A stretch of DNA of 64,000 nucleotides, taken from NCBI RefSeq assembly GCF_010731755.1, contig NZ_AP022589.1, forward strand, positions 3,100,001-3,164,000. The letters are read 5' to 3'. The position numbers and the translations under genes were made by a program. The stretch comes from Mycolicibacter minnesotensis (lineage in GTDB: Bacteria > Actinomycetota > Actinomycetes > Mycobacteriales > Mycobacteriaceae). A model generated the notes under the pieces. It was not told the origin of the DNA and did not search any database. It saw only the letters and a program-made list of their open reading frames with translations. Below, piece by piece: positions 23,216-32,825 of this stretch. The stretch's first letter is position 1. Every line of letters begins with the position of its first letter.

Positions 23216-24124
23216 GTGACGCGTCCTCGACCCCCGATCGGCCCGGCGTTGGCCGGCGCAGTGGATTTGTCCGGCCTCAAGCAGCCGGCGCAGTCCGGCG
23301 GTGCCGCCGGTAGTGCCGCGGCCCCGCCCGGCGCCACCGAGATCACCGAGGCCAACTTCGAAGACGAGGTATTGGTCCGGTCCAACCAGGTGCCGGTGGT
23401 GGTCCTGCTGTGGTCGCCACGCAGCGAGGCCTGTATCTCGCTGGCCGACGCCCTGGCCGCGCTGGCCCAGGCCGACAACGCCGATGGCGCGGCCAGGTGG
23501 TCGCTGGCCACCGTGAACGTCGATGTCGCCCCGCGGGTGGCCCAGGTATTCGGTGTGGACGCCGTACCGACCGTGGTGGCGCTTGCCGCCGGGCAGCCCC
23601 TCACCAGCTTCCAAGGTGTGCAGCCGCCCGATCAGCTCCGCCGCTGGGTGGACTCGCTGATAGCGGCCACCGCAGGCAAATTGGCCGGTGGGGACGCTGA
23701 GCAGCCGGAGCCGGTGGACCCGGTTCTGGCGCAGGCCCGTGAGCACCTCGACGCCGGTGATTTTCCGGCGGCGCGCGCGGCTTATCAGGCGTTGCTGGAG
23801 ACTGACCCCAACCACGTCGAAGCCAAGGGTGCGCTGCGCCAGCTCACCTTCCTGGAACGGGCCACCGGCCGGGACCCCGACGCACCGGCGCGGGCTGATG
23901 CGAACCCGGATGACGCCGAAGCCGCATTCGCCGCCGCTGACGTACAGATCCTCAACCAGGACGTCACGGCCGCCTTTGACAGGCTGATTGCCCTGGTGCG
24001 CCGGACCGCCGGCGACGAGCGTGCCGCCGTGCGGACCCGGCTGGTTGAGCTGTTTGAGCTGTTCGACCCCGCGGACCCGGAGGTGGTTGCGGGTCGGCGC
24101 AACCTGGCCAACGCGCTCTACTGA
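23216..24124 (+). CDS. Thioredoxin-fold/TPR protein, YbbN (CnoX)-like (Rv1324 homologue)
   Basis: 302 residues: a thioredoxin domain at ~40-160 (ITEANFEDEVLVRSNQVPVVVLLWSP, then the cis-Pro loop DAVPTVVAL) and a C-terminal TPR-like helical domain at ~175-302 (AREHLDAGDFPAARAAYQAL). The usual CxxC is absent; WSPRSEAC keeps only one Cys. This resembles E. coli YbbN/CnoX, a chaperedoxin that protects proteins under oxidant stress, so a chaperone role is more likely than disulfide reduction. The GTG at 23216 gives the same N-terminus as mycobacterial homologues. No membrane anchor seen. Confidence 0.85.
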   Translation: MTRPRPPIGPALAGAVDLSGLKQPAQSGGAAGSAAAPPGATEITEANFEDEVLVRSNQVPVVVLLWSPRSEACISLADALAALAQADNADGAARWSLATVNVDVAPRVAQVFGVDAVPTVVALAAGQPLTSFQGVQPPDQLRRWVDSLIAATAGKLAGGDAEQPEPVDPVLAQAREHLDAGDFPAARAAYQALLETDPNHVEAKGALRQLTFLERATGRDPDAPARADANPDDAEAAFAAADVQILNQDVTAAFDRLIALVRRTAGDERAAVRTRLVELFELFDPADPEVVAGRRNLANALY

Positions 24125-24140
24125 TCGCTGAGGGGCCGCG

Positions 24141-26357
24141 CTACTCGGGCGCCAGCCATACCGCGGACAGGGCCGGCAGGACCAGCACCGCCGAGGCCGG
24201 GCGACCGTGCCAGGGTGCGTCTGTTGCCTCGACACCACCGAGGTTGCCTTGGCCCGATCCGCGATAGCCGGCAGCATCGGTGTTGAGCACCTCACGCCAG
24301 CGGCCCGCCTGAGGCAGTCCCAGGTGATAGTCGGCGTGGGTCAGGCCGGCGAAGTTGAACACGCATGCCAGTACCGAACCGTCGGCGCCGTAGCGCAGAA
24401 AACTCAGCACGTTGCTGGCAGAGTCGTTGGCATCGATCCAGGAGTAGCCGCGTGGGTCGGCGTCCTGACTCCACAGAGCCGGCAGAGCCCGATAGTGGGC
24501 ATTGAGGTCGGAGACCAGGCGCAGGATCCCGGGTGAATAACCTTCGGGCTCGCGCCCGGGGTCGAGCTGGAACCAGTCGACGCCGCGCTCGTTGCACCAC
24601 TCGGCCCGCTGGCCGAACTCCTGGCCCATGAACAGCAACTGCTTGCCGGGATGCGCCCATTGGTAGGCCAGCAGTGTCCGCAGGCCGGCTGCCTTGTGGT
24701 GGTCGTCTCCGGGCATCCGGGTCCACAGTGTGCCTTTGCCGTGTACGACCTCGTCGTGGCTGATCGGCAGCACGAAATGCTCGCTGAACGCGTACAACAT
24801 GGAGAAGGTCATGTTGTGGTGGTGGTAGCTGCGGTGCACCGGATCATGACCGAGGTAGGCCAGGGTGTCGTGCATCCAGCCCATGTTCCATTTCATCGAA
24901 AAGCCCAGTCCGCCAAGACCGGTGTCGCGGGTGACTCCCGGCCACGAGGTGGACTCCTCGGCGATGGTGACGCTGCCCGGCGCCACCCGATGGGTGGTCG
25001 CATTCAGTTCCTGCAGGAACTGCACCGCCTCCAGATTCTCGCGCCCACCGTGAATATTCGGTGTCCACCCGCCGTGGGGCCGCGAATAGTCCAGGTAGAG
25101 CATCGATGCCACGGCATCCACCCGCAGCCCGTCCACATGGAACTCGGTGAGCCAATACAGCGCATTGGCGACCAGGAAGTTACGGACCTCTGGGCGGCCG
25201 AAGTCGAAAACATAGGTGCCCCAGTCGAGTTGCTCGCCACGTCTCGGGTCGGAGTGCTCATACAGCGGTGTTCCGTCGAATCGGCCGAGAGCCCACTCGT
25301 CCTTGGGGAAGTGTGCCGGAACCCAGTCCACGATGACGCCGATGCCGGCGGCGTGCAGCGCATCCACGAGCGCGCGGAAGTCATCAGGACTGCCGAAGCG
25401 GGCTGTCGGGGCGTAGTAGGAGGTCACCTGGTATCCCCACGAGCCGCCGAACGGATGCTCTGCGACCGGCAACAGCTCGACATGGGTGAAGCCCTGCTGC
25501 ACAACGTATTCGGTCAGATCAATCGCGAGCTGGCGGTAGCTCAGCCCTGGCCGCCATGAGCCCAGGTGCACCTCGTAGGTGCTCATCGGCTCGTTGGCCG
25601 GAGCACGTCGGGCGCGTTGCGCCATCCAGGCGGAGTCGTTCCAGGTGTAGTCGCTGGCCGTCACCACCGATGCGGTGCGCGGCGGCACCTCGGTGGCGTA
25701 GGCGAACGGGTCGGCGCGCTCACTGACGGCACCGTCGGCGCCGTGCACCCGAAACTTGTAGAGGCCGGCGGTGGGGAAGTCGGGCCAGAACAGCTCCCAG
25801 ACGCCGGACGAACCCAACGACCGCAGCGGGGCGTCGTCCCCGGCCCAGCCATTGAAATCTCCGATCAGGCTGACTCCGGTGGCGTTGGGCGCCCACACCG
25901 CGAAAGACACGCCGGACACCACGCCGTCGGGCGTTGTGAACGTGCGGTGGTGCGCCCCCATCACCTCCCAAAGCCGTTCGTGGCGCCCTTCGGCGAACAG
26001 ATACAGGTCCAGTTCGCCCAGAGTCGGTGCAAACCGATAGCCGTCGGCGACGGTGTGCACACCGGTGGGCTCGGCGAAGTCGGCCGTTTCCGGGTAGTGC
26101 ACCTCGAGGCGGTAATCGATGAGATCGGTGAACGGCAGACTGGCTGAGAACAGGCCGGAACCCAGTTCGCGCAGGACAAAACGCTCGTCGCCGACGAGCG
26201 CCACCACGCGGCGGGCGCGCGGGCGCCATGTCCGGATGACGGTGGTCGCCCCGTATTCGTGGGCGCCCAGGATGGAGTGCGGATCGTGGTGTTCACCGGC
26301 GAGTAACCGGGCCAGCTCCGGGGGAGCTGGCGCCAGGTGTCTGGTCAGCGTGTTCAT
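24141..26357 (-). CDS. glgB: 1,4-alpha-glucan branching enzyme
   Basis: Introduces alpha-1,6 branches into linear alpha-1,4 glucan, the last step of the GlgE pathway. The 738-residue protein has an N-terminal CBM48-like region, the GH13 barrel and a C-terminal beta domain. The catalytic triad by alignment with E. coli GlgB is Asp414 ([10 protein letters not shown]), Glu467 ([11 protein letters not shown]) and about Asp535 ([10 protein letters not shown]). Its ATG overlaps the glgE stop (ATGA), so glgE-glgB form a coupled operon. It converges on the thioredoxin/TPR gene. The PE_PGRS gene found here in M. tuberculosis (Rv1325c) is absent. Confidence 0.96.
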   Translation of the reverse strand: MNTLTRHLAPAPPELARLLAGEHHDPHSILGAHEYGATTVIRTWRPRARRVVALVGDERFVLRELGSGLFSASLPFTDLIDYRLEVHYPETADFAEPTGVHTVADGYRFAPTLGELDLYLFAEGRHERLWEVMGAHHRTFTTPDGVVSGVSFAVWAPNATGVSLIGDFNGWAGDDAPLRSLGSSGVWELFWPDFPTAGLYKFRVHGADGAVSERADPFAYATEVPPRTASVVTASDYTWNDSAWMAQRARRAPANEPMSTYEVHLGSWRPGLSYRQLAIDLTEYVVQQGFTHVELLPVAEHPFGGSWGYQVTSYYAPTARFGSPDDFRALVDALHAAGIGVIVDWVPAHFPKDEWALGRFDGTPLYEHSDPRRGEQLDWGTYVFDFGRPEVRNFLVANALYWLTEFHVDGLRVDAVASMLYLDYSRPHGGWTPNIHGGRENLEAVQFLQELNATTHRVAPGSVTIAEESTSWPGVTRDTGLGGLGFSMKWNMGWMHDTLAYLGHDPVHRSYHHHNMTFSMLYAFSEHFVLPISHDEVVHGKGTLWTRMPGDDHHKAAGLRTLLAYQWAHPGKQLLFMGQEFGQRAEWCNERGVDWFQLDPGREPEGYSPGILRLVSDLNAHYRALPALWSQDADPRGYSWIDANDSASNVLSFLRYGADGSVLACVFNFAGLTHADYHLGLPQAGRWREVLNTDAAGYRGSGQGNLGGVEATDAPWHGRPASAVLVLPALSAVWLAPE

Positions 26358-28474
26358 GATCGACGCAGCATTTCGGAGCGGGCGGCGGCACTGATCGGCG
26401 GCATGGTGACGATGTGGGCGACCGCGTGCGCCGGGTCCAGGCGCACGTAGTTGTCCTGACCCCAGTTGTAGTCTTCGCCGCTGACCTGATCACGCACCCA
26501 GAATCGTTGGTAGTCCGGCATGCCCAGCGCCCACATGTCCAGGCGCAGCATCGCCTGCTCGGCGCCGAACGGGTTCAGCGTCACGACCACCAAAACGGTG
26601 TCACCGGAGGCCGGGTCGAACTTGCTGTAGGCCAACAGTGCGTCATTGTCGACATGATGGAAATGCACGGTGCGCAGCTGGTCGAAGGCCGGATGCAGGC
26701 GGCGGATCTCGTTGAGCCGTGCAATGAACGGCTCCAGCGATCGGCCTTCGGCGAGCGCACCGACAAAGTCACGGGGACGCAGTTCGTACTTCTCCGAGTC
26801 GAGGTACTCCTCACTGCCCTCATGTAGGGCGCGGTCCTCGAACAACTCGAACCCCGAGTAGACGCCCCAGGTGGGGCCCAGTGTCGCGGCCAGCACTGCG
26901 CGGATGGCGAACATCCCGGGGCCGCCGTACTGCAGGCTGGCGTGCAGGATGTCGGGGGTGTTGACGAACAGATTCGGGCGGCGGTAGTCGGCTAGCTCGG
27001 CGATCTGGCATCCGAACTCGGTGATCTCCGATTTCGTGGTCCGCCAAGTGAAGTACGAATAAGACTGGGTGAATCCCAGCTTGGCCAGGCCGTATTGGCG
27101 GGCCGGGGGAGTGAACGCCTCGGAGAGAAACAACACGTCGGCGTCGATGTTCTTCACGGCGGCGATCAGCCAGAGCCAGAAGTCCGGCGGTTTGGTGTGT
27201 GGGTTGTCGACCCGAAAGATCTTGACTCCGTGATCGATCCAGAATCGGACCACCCGCAACACTTCCCCATACAGGCCTGCCGGGTCGTTGTCGAAGTTCA
27301 GCGGGTAGATGTCCTGGTACTTCTTCGGCGGGTTCTCCGCGTAGGCGATGGTGCCGTCAGGCAGTTCGGTGAACCATTCCCGATGCTGCGACGCCCAGGG
27401 ATGGTCGGGTGCGCACTGCAGTGCCAGGTCCAGCGCAACCTCCAGGTCGAGGCGGCGCGCTGCGGCGACGAAGCCGTCGAAGTCGCCGATGTCGCCCAGT
27501 TCCGGATGTATTGCGTCGTGTCCACCCTCGGCGCTCCCGATGGCCCACGGCGACCCGACATCGCCGGGCTCGGCGGTCGCGGAGTTGTTGCGGCCCTTGC
27601 GATGAATCCTGCCGATCGGATGCACCGGTGGCAGGTACACCACGTCGAAACCCATCTGCGCGATCCGGGGCAAAGCTTTGGCCGCGGTGGCGAAGGTACC
27701 GTGCACCGGACGGCCGTCGGGGTCCCAGCCGCCGGTCGAGCGCGGAAACATCTCGTACCAGGCACCGCTGCGCGCCAGCGGCCGATCGACCCAGACCTGG
27801 TGTTCGACGCCGGAGGTGACCAGCTCCCGCAAGGGGTAGCGGGCCAGCAGCTCCTCGAGCTCTGCCGAGAGCGCCTGCGCAGCCCGCGAGACCGCATCTC
27901 CCGAAGCCCGCAGTGCCGCCGCCGCCGCCCGCACGGGTTTGCGCTGTGCCGAGGGCACCCCGGCCGCGGCGCGGTCGAACAACCCGGCGCCGATCAACAA
28001 GTCATTGGACAGCTCTGTCGAACCTTGGCCCGCATCCAGCTTCGCGGTCACTGCGTGCCGCCAGCTCTGCAGGGGGTCACCCCAACCTTCGACCCGAAAG
28101 GTCCACAACCCGACGGTGTCGGGGGTAAAGGCGCCATGAAAGACATAGGCGTCGAATCCGGTCTGCATGGGCAGATGCAACGCCGAACCGGCTGAGGGCA
28201 CCGCCGGAGGATCGCCGGGCAGCGGGTAGCGGCGCCCGACGTAGCGCACCACCAGCGTGGCGGCAACCGCCTCGTGGCCTTCGCGCCACACCGTGGCCTT
28301 GACCGGGACGATCTCACCGACCACGGCCTTGGCCGGGTAACGGCCGCAGGAGATGACCGGTTCGACATCGTCGACCTCGACTCGGCCAGCCACCGCGCTC
28401 CGTTCGTCGTCATTCGCCTTCGGACTACTCCGCCCACGGTAGCCGTCGACCAGGGGCCCGGCATCACGCAACAT
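26354..28474 (-). CDS. glgE: Alpha-1,4-glucan:maltose-1-phosphate maltosyltransferase
   Basis: Extends alpha-1,4 glucans using maltose-1-phosphate; in M. tuberculosis loss of this enzyme is lethal because the phosphosugar accumulates. GH13_3 barrel with [13 protein letters not shown], the nucleophile Asp in [10 protein letters not shown] and the acid/base Glu in [11 protein letters not shown]. The N-terminal domain has the family signature GREYPAKAVV-type segment ([16 protein letters not shown]). The start is uncertain: ATG at 28474 (706 residues) or GTG at 28393 (679 residues). The reading frame is open further upstream but overlaps glgP there. Divergent from glgP. Confidence 0.94.
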   Translation of the reverse strand: MLRDAGPLVDGYRGRSSPKANDDERSAVAGRVEVDDVEPVISCGRYPAKAVVGEIVPVKATVWREGHEAVAATLVVRYVGRRYPLPGDPPAVPSAGSALHLPMQTGFDAYVFHGAFTPDTVGLWTFRVEGWGDPLQSWRHAVTAKLDAGQGSTELSNDLLIGAGLFDRAAAGVPSAQRKPVRAAAAALRASGDAVSRAAQALSAELEELLARYPLRELVTSGVEHQVWVDRPLARSGAWYEMFPRSTGGWDPDGRPVHGTFATAAKALPRIAQMGFDVVYLPPVHPIGRIHRKGRNNSATAEPGDVGSPWAIGSAEGGHDAIHPELGDIGDFDGFVAAARRLDLEVALDLALQCAPDHPWASQHREWFTELPDGTIAYAENPPKKYQDIYPLNFDNDPAGLYGEVLRVVRFWIDHGVKIFRVDNPHTKPPDFWLWLIAAVKNIDADVLFLSEAFTPPARQYGLAKLGFTQSYSYFTWRTTKSEITEFGCQIAELADYRRPNLFVNTPDILHASLQYGGPGMFAIRAVLAATLGPTWGVYSGFELFEDRALHEGSEEYLDSEKYELRPRDFVGALAEGRSLEPFIARLNEIRRLHPAFDQLRTVHFHHVDNDALLAYSKFDPASGDTVLVVVTLNPFGAEQAMLRLDMWALGMPDYQRFWVRDQVSGEDYNWGQDNYVRLDPAHAVAHIVTMPPISAAARSEMLRRS

Positions 28475-28527
28475 GTTCGCAACCCAATTGTCAGATCTAG
28501 GCGACAGTTCCAGATCCGCGTCGCCGG

Positions 28528-28533
28528 TAGTGT
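28528..28533 (+). promoter_or_regulatory. -10 box TAGTGT for glgP
   Basis: TAGTGT, then 8 bases, then the GTG of glgP at 28542. It fixes the start inside a longer open frame, and the resulting N-terminus [17 protein letters not shown] is that of mycobacterial GlgP. Confidence 0.5.
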
Positions 28534-28541
28534 GGTCAAGC

Positions 28542-31124
28542 GTGAAGGCCCTCCGCCGGTTCACCGTTCGCGCCCACCTCCCCGAGAGGCTGCTTGCGCT
28601 TGAGCAGCTGTCGATGAACTTGCGCTGGTCCTGGGAGCAGCCCACCCAAGAGCTGTTCGCCGCGATCGACCCCGAGCTGTGGCACAGCTGCGGCCGCGAT
28701 CCGGTGGCACTGTTGGGCGCGGTCAGCCCCGATCGGCTCGAAGCGCTGGCCGCCGATGAGGCGTTCACCGCCCGGCTCGATGCGTTAGACGCTGACCTGA
28801 CCGAGTACCTGACGGAGCCGCGGTGGTACCAGGCCCAGCAGGACGCCGGTGCCGCACTCCCGGCCGCGATCGCCTACTTCTCCATGGAATTCGGCGTCGC
28901 CGAAGCGCTGCCCAACTACTCGGGTGGGTTGGGGATCCTGGCCGGGGATCATCTGAAGTCCGCATCGGACCTGGGTGTCCCGTTGATCGCGGTCGGGCTG
29001 CACTACCGATCCGGCTATTTCCGCCAGGCACTGACCGGCGACGGTTGGCAGCGGGAGACCTATCCGGCGCTTGACCCGCAGGGTCTGCCGTTGCGGCTGT
29101 TGGTCGAGACTGACGGCAAGCCGGTCCTGATCGAGGTGGCGTTGCCCGGAGCCGGCCAGCTACGGGCCCGCATCTGGGTCGCGCAGGTCGGCCGAGTTCC
29201 GTTGTTGCTGCTGGATTCCGACATCGGCGAGAACCCGCACCAACTGCGGGGCATCACCGATCGGCTCTACGGTGGCGACCAGGAACACCGGATCCGTCAG
29301 GAGATCCTGGCCGGAATCGGCGGGGTGCGGGCCATCCGCGAGTTCACCCGATTGCAGGGCGTACCGGCACCCGAGGTGTTTCACATGAACGAGGGCCACG
29401 CGGGGTTCCTCGGCGTCGAACGCATCCGTGAGCTGATCGCCGAACAGGGCCTGGACTTCGACACCGCGCTGACGGTGGTGCGTTCGGCGACGGTGTTCAC
29501 CACCCACACTCCGGTCCCGGCCGGGATCGACCGGTTCCCGGCGGACATGGTGCGCCGCTACTTCGACGACGGCGATGACGCGCTGGCCGCCGGGGTGCCC
29601 CTGGAACGCATTATGGAACTGGGGGTCGAACAGGACCCCGGCACGTTCAACATGGCGCACATGGGTCTGCGACTTGCGCAGCGTGCCAATGGTGTCTCGC
29701 GGCTGCACGGCCGGGTCAGCCGAGGCATGTTCGACGATCTGTGGCCGGGATTCGACGCCGACGAGGTACCGATCGGGTCGATCACCAACGGTGTTCACGC
29801 GCCCAGCTGGGCGGCGCCGCCATGGCTGCAGTTGATCCGCGGTGTGGCCCCGCCCGACTCGTTCAGCGAACCGGCCACGTGGCAACGGCTGGAGCAGGTG
29901 GACTCGGTGACGCTGTGGTCCATTCGGTCGCAGCTGCGCTCGCTGCTCGTCGACGAGGTCCGGCTGCGACTGCTGCAGTCCGGCCTGGAGCGGGGCTCTT
30001 CGGAAGCCGAGCTGGGCTGGATCGCTACCGCGTTCGACCCCGATGTGTTGACGATCGGCTTCGCCCGCCGCGTACCGACATACAAGCGGCTGACGCTGAT
30101 GTTGCGCGACCCCGAGCGGCTCGAGCAGCTGCTGCTCGATGAGCGGCGGCCCGTGCAGTTGATCGTGGCCGGTAAGTCTCATCCGGCCGACGATGACGGT
30201 AAGGCGCTGATCCAGCAGGTGGTGCGGTTCGCCGACCGCCCCGAGGTGCGGCACCGCATCGCTTTCCTGCCCGACTACGACATGTCGATGGCGCGGCGCC
30301 TCTACGCCGGATGCGATGTCTGGCTGAACAATCCGCTACGCCCGCTGGAGGCCTGCGGAACCTCGGGAATGAAGAGCGCACTTAACGGCGGGCTGAACCT
30401 GTCGATTCGCGACGGCTGGTGGGACGAGTGGTTCGACGGGGAGAACGGCTGGGCGATTCCGACCGCAGATGGGGTCGCCGACGACAATCGCCGCGACGAC
30501 CTGGAAGCCGCGGCGCTCTATGACCTGCTGGCGGCCTCGGTGGTCCCGAAGTTCTACGAGCGTGACGAGCAGGGTGTGCCACCGCGCTGGATCGAGATGG
30601 TGCACCACACCTTGCAGACGCTGGGCCCCAAGGTGCTGGCCTCGCGGATGGTGCACGACTATGTGCAGCAGTGCTATGCCCCGGCCGCCCAGTCGTCGCG
30701 GCGCACCTGTGAGCCCGTCGACGGCGTTCCTTACGGCGCGGCACGGCAGCTCGCCGACTACCGGCGCCGAGCCGAAGCGGCCTGGCCACACATCCAGATC
30801 ACCGATGTCGACAGCACGGGTCTGCCCGACGCGCCGTGGCTGGGGTCGGAGCTGACGCTGACCGCCGCGGTGCGCCTGGCTGGGCTGCGGCCCGACGAAG
30901 TGGTGGTGCAGGCGGTGCTGGGCCGGGTGGATTCCGGCGACACCCTGCTGGATCCGGTGACGGTGGCCATGACGCATGCCCACACCGATTCCGACGGCAC
31001 CGAGGTCTTCTCCACGACCAGCCGGCTACCTGTTGCCGGTGCGGTGGGCTACACCGTTCGGGTGCTGCCCAGCCACCCGTTGCTGTCCGGTGACGCCGAA
31101 CTGGGGCTGGTCACGCTGGCCTGA
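28542..31124 (+). CDS. glgP: Alpha-glucan (glycogen) phosphorylase
   Basis: Releases glucose-1-phosphate from alpha-1,4 glucans using pyridoxal phosphate. The 860-residue GT35 protein has an N-terminal DUF3417-type domain, the [18 protein letters not shown] substrate region, [20 protein letters not shown]-like phosphate site ([13 protein letters not shown]) and the PLP lysine motif [17 protein letters not shown]. With glgE and glgB it balances synthesis and breakdown of cytosolic and capsular alpha-glucan. Divergent from glgE with about 70 bases between the starts, so the two sides may share control. Confidence 0.95.
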   Translation: MKALRRFTVRAHLPERLLALEQLSMNLRWSWEQPTQELFAAIDPELWHSCGRDPVALLGAVSPDRLEALAADEAFTARLDALDADLTEYLTEPRWYQAQQDAGAALPAAIAYFSMEFGVAEALPNYSGGLGILAGDHLKSASDLGVPLIAVGLHYRSGYFRQALTGDGWQRETYPALDPQGLPLRLLVETDGKPVLIEVALPGAGQLRARIWVAQVGRVPLLLLDSDIGENPHQLRGITDRLYGGDQEHRIRQEILAGIGGVRAIREFTRLQGVPAPEVFHMNEGHAGFLGVERIRELIAEQGLDFDTALTVVRSATVFTTHTPVPAGIDRFPADMVRRYFDDGDDALAAGVPLERIMELGVEQDPGTFNMAHMGLRLAQRANGVSRLHGRVSRGMFDDLWPGFDADEVPIGSITNGVHAPSWAAPPWLQLIRGVAPPDSFSEPATWQRLEQVDSVTLWSIRSQLRSLLVDEVRLRLLQSGLERGSSEAELGWIATAFDPDVLTIGFARRVPTYKRLTLMLRDPERLEQLLLDERRPVQLIVAGKSHPADDDGKALIQQVVRFADRPEVRHRIAFLPDYDMSMARRLYAGCDVWLNNPLRPLEACGTSGMKSALNGGLNLSIRDGWWDEWFDGENGWAIPTADGVADDNRRDDLEAAALYDLLAASVVPKFYERDEQGVPPRWIEMVHHTLQTLGPKVLASRMVHDYVQQCYAPAAQSSRRTCEPVDGVPYGAARQLADYRRRAEAAWPHIQITDVDSTGLPDAPWLGSELTLTAAVRLAGLRPDEVVVQAVLGRVDSGDTLLDPVTVAMTHAHTDSDGTEVFSTTSRLPVAGAVGYTVRVLPSHPLLSGDAELGLVTLA

Positions 31125-31140
31125 ACCCGCGCGCCGCGTG

Positions 31141-31189
31141 AGGTTTCCTGCGGTGAGATTGCGTTCAGGGTCGCCGCTTGGCGAAACCT
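31141..31189. terminator. Long-loop inverted repeat between convergent genes
   Basis: AGGTTTC (31141-31147) and GAAACCT (31183-31189) flank a region holding TGAGATTGCGTTCAGG and CGCCGCTTGGCG (a small internal stem). It sits in the 114-base convergent gap between glgP and the lipoprotein gene. Could be a bidirectional terminator or a dispersed intergenic repeat. Confidence 0.35.
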
Positions 31190-31238
31190 ACGACCTTCAG
31201 TGCACTCTGAAAGGCTCGCGGGCCGGCGGAAGACCGGA

Positions 31239-32825
31239 TCACGGGAAGCGGGCCAGGCAGCGGTCGAGATCGCCGAGCACGCCGGTGCGGTAGGCGTCGA
31301 TGCGGGAAAAGCCCGCCGGTACCGATTCGCCGTTGACGTCGCCGGCGGCCAGCCCATTGGTCAGCAGCCCAGCGACCGCTTCGTCGAGGTCGCCCGCGGT
31401 CAGTGCGATCCTGCCACCGTTGGAGGTGGTGACGCCCTGGGACAGTCGGGTGGTGGCCACGCCGGTCAGGCAGGCGGTGCGCAGCGCCGCGGCGGCGTTG
31501 TCCAGCACCAGTCCGCCGTGTTCGATCTGAACCCGCTGCAGGTACCGCGAGACCAAAGCCGAATAGGCGGTGTTATCCCCGGACAGTGTCGCCAGCTTCT
31601 GATCTTTGCTGGGCGTGCCCATGGTCTGCAGGGCCGGCAGGTCCACCGCGATGGTGTTGGTGGCCGGGCAGTAGGAAGCCGGCGGGCTGGGGCGGGCGTC
31701 GGGGCACGTGGCAGCGGTCGCGGCGTCGAAGGTCAGCTGCGGCGGCTCGGTAGGCGCATACGCGGTGTTCATCGCGTCGATGACAAGCTGCACCGACTCC
31801 TCGCTGACCGCTACCTCACCCGTCTCGTTCTGCTGCAACTGCACGGGCAACTCGCCGCGTCGCTGCTCGATCTCCTGGGCATCGATGGCCGCACACGAGT
31901 CGGCGCCGTCGGTGAAGCCGAACTGGAAGGCCGAGATCCGCTCGAAGGCCGAGCCGTGCTCGTTGCCGCCGATGGTCTCGTCGGGACCCAGCAGCGGATC
32001 ACGCAGGGCCAGCATCGCGGCCAGCACGCCGTTGAGCCCGTCGCCGGTGCTCAGCGTGAAGCGCGGGGAGTCACCTTGTGCCACCCAGCGCAGGTAGACA
32101 CCGGCCAGGCAGTCGGCCTGTTGTTCGGCTACCAGGGTGGGCGTCTGGCGTCGTTTGGTGATGCCGGCCGTCCGGGCGATCGCATGGCCGTACTCGTGGG
32201 CGAGCACCATGGTGACGGCCATGTCGCCGTTGGCGCTGCGCAGCGCGGGCAGCAGCAGCCGGCGGTCCCAACCGATGGTGTTGTCCAGGTAGCAGTAGGC
32301 GGCGTTAACCAGCAGGAAAGTGCGGTTGTCGCAGAACTTTCCGCGGAGCTGCCCGGGATCCCACGACAGCAGTGACTTCGCCGGTCTGAATTCGCCGTCG
32401 AAGGTGTTGGGGTAGGTGGTGGTCCAGAACGCCTCAAGGTCGCTGACCGACTGTGCGGCGAGTTGATCGATGCGTCCGCCATCGGTGCCCTCGACCTCGC
32501 GCGTCGGCGGTGGGGCGTCCGGGCGCAGTCCGGTCGGGCCGTCGACGGCCTGCAGACCACCCACCCGGAAGGGGTCGGCGAAGACCGACACCGGCGAGCC
32601 GTCCAACATCCGGGCGCAACCGCTGAGCAACAGCACCAGGATGCAGGCGGTGACGAGAACTCGGTGGTTCAGCGAGCCTCGACGAAGGAGAGTCGAAGCT
32701 GGGGCCGCCGCATGGGCACGGTGGTTCAGCGAGCCTCGACGAAGGAGAGCCGAAGCTGGGGCCGCCGTATAAGCACGGCGCCGTCGGCGGGCAGGTCGCA
32801 TGAGGTACCAGGATAGTGCGCTCAT
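31239..32825 (-). CDS. Putative zinc metallopeptidase lipoprotein with a repeat-extended signal peptide
   Basis: A 528-residue predicted lipoprotein. The lipobox LLSGC puts the acylated Cys at residue 70 from the ATG at 32825, which overlaps the dinG stop (ATGA). The catalytic motif HEYGHAIAR (HExxH) and a downstream EQQADCLAG segment resemble the neutral zinc metallopeptidase (YpfJ-like) family; the specific substrate is unknown. Residues ~18-55 are two tandem 19-residue units (AAPASTLLRRGSLNHRAH-like), encoded by two copies of a 57-bp DNA repeat. Without them the Cys would be at residue 32, or 24 from the internal ATG at 32801, a normal lipoprotein leader. No equivalent sits here in M. tuberculosis. 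Confidence 0.8.
   Translation of the reverse strand: MSALSWYLMRPARRRRRAYTAAPASALLRRGSLNHRAHAAAPASTLLRRGSLNHRVLVTACILVLLLSGCARMLDGSPVSVFADPFRVGGLQAVDGPTGLRPDAPPPTREVEGTDGGRIDQLAAQSVSDLEAFWTTTYPNTFDGEFRPAKSLLSWDPGQLRGKFCDNRTFLLVNAAYCYLDNTIGWDRRLLLPALRSANGDMAVTMVLAHEYGHAIARTAGITKRRQTPTLVAEQQADCLAGVYLRWVAQGDSPRFTLSTGDGLNGVLAAMLALRDPLLGPDETIGGNEHGSAFERISAFQFGFTDGADSCAAIDAQEIEQRRGELPVQLQQNETGEVAVSEESVQLVIDAMNTAYAPTEPPQLTFDAATAATCPDARPSPPASYCPATNTIAVDLPALQTMGTPSKDQKLATLSGDNTAYSALVSRYLQRVQIEHGGLVLDNAAAALRTACLTGVATTRLSQGVTTSNGGRIALTAGDLDEAVAGLLTNGLAAGDVNGESVPAGFSRIDAYRTGVLGDLDRCLARFP
32662..32775 (+). repeat. 57-bp dispersed repeat, two tandem copies
   Basis: Units at 32662-32718 and 32719-32775 both begin CGGTGGTTCAGCGAGCCTCG and run through GAAGCTGGGGCCGCCG. 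They differ at only a few bases. Each contains an imperfect hairpin: AGCCTCGAC, an 8-base loop, then GTCGAAGCT in unit 1 and GCCGAAGCT in unit 2. A third, diverged copy is at 21137. In the lipoprotein gene the repeat is read antisense to its + orientation. Confidence 0.92.

Noticed and set aside
32662..32775. The tandem units as the start of a CRISPR array
   Set aside because: The two units abut with no spacers and lie inside a coding frame; no cas genes in the window.
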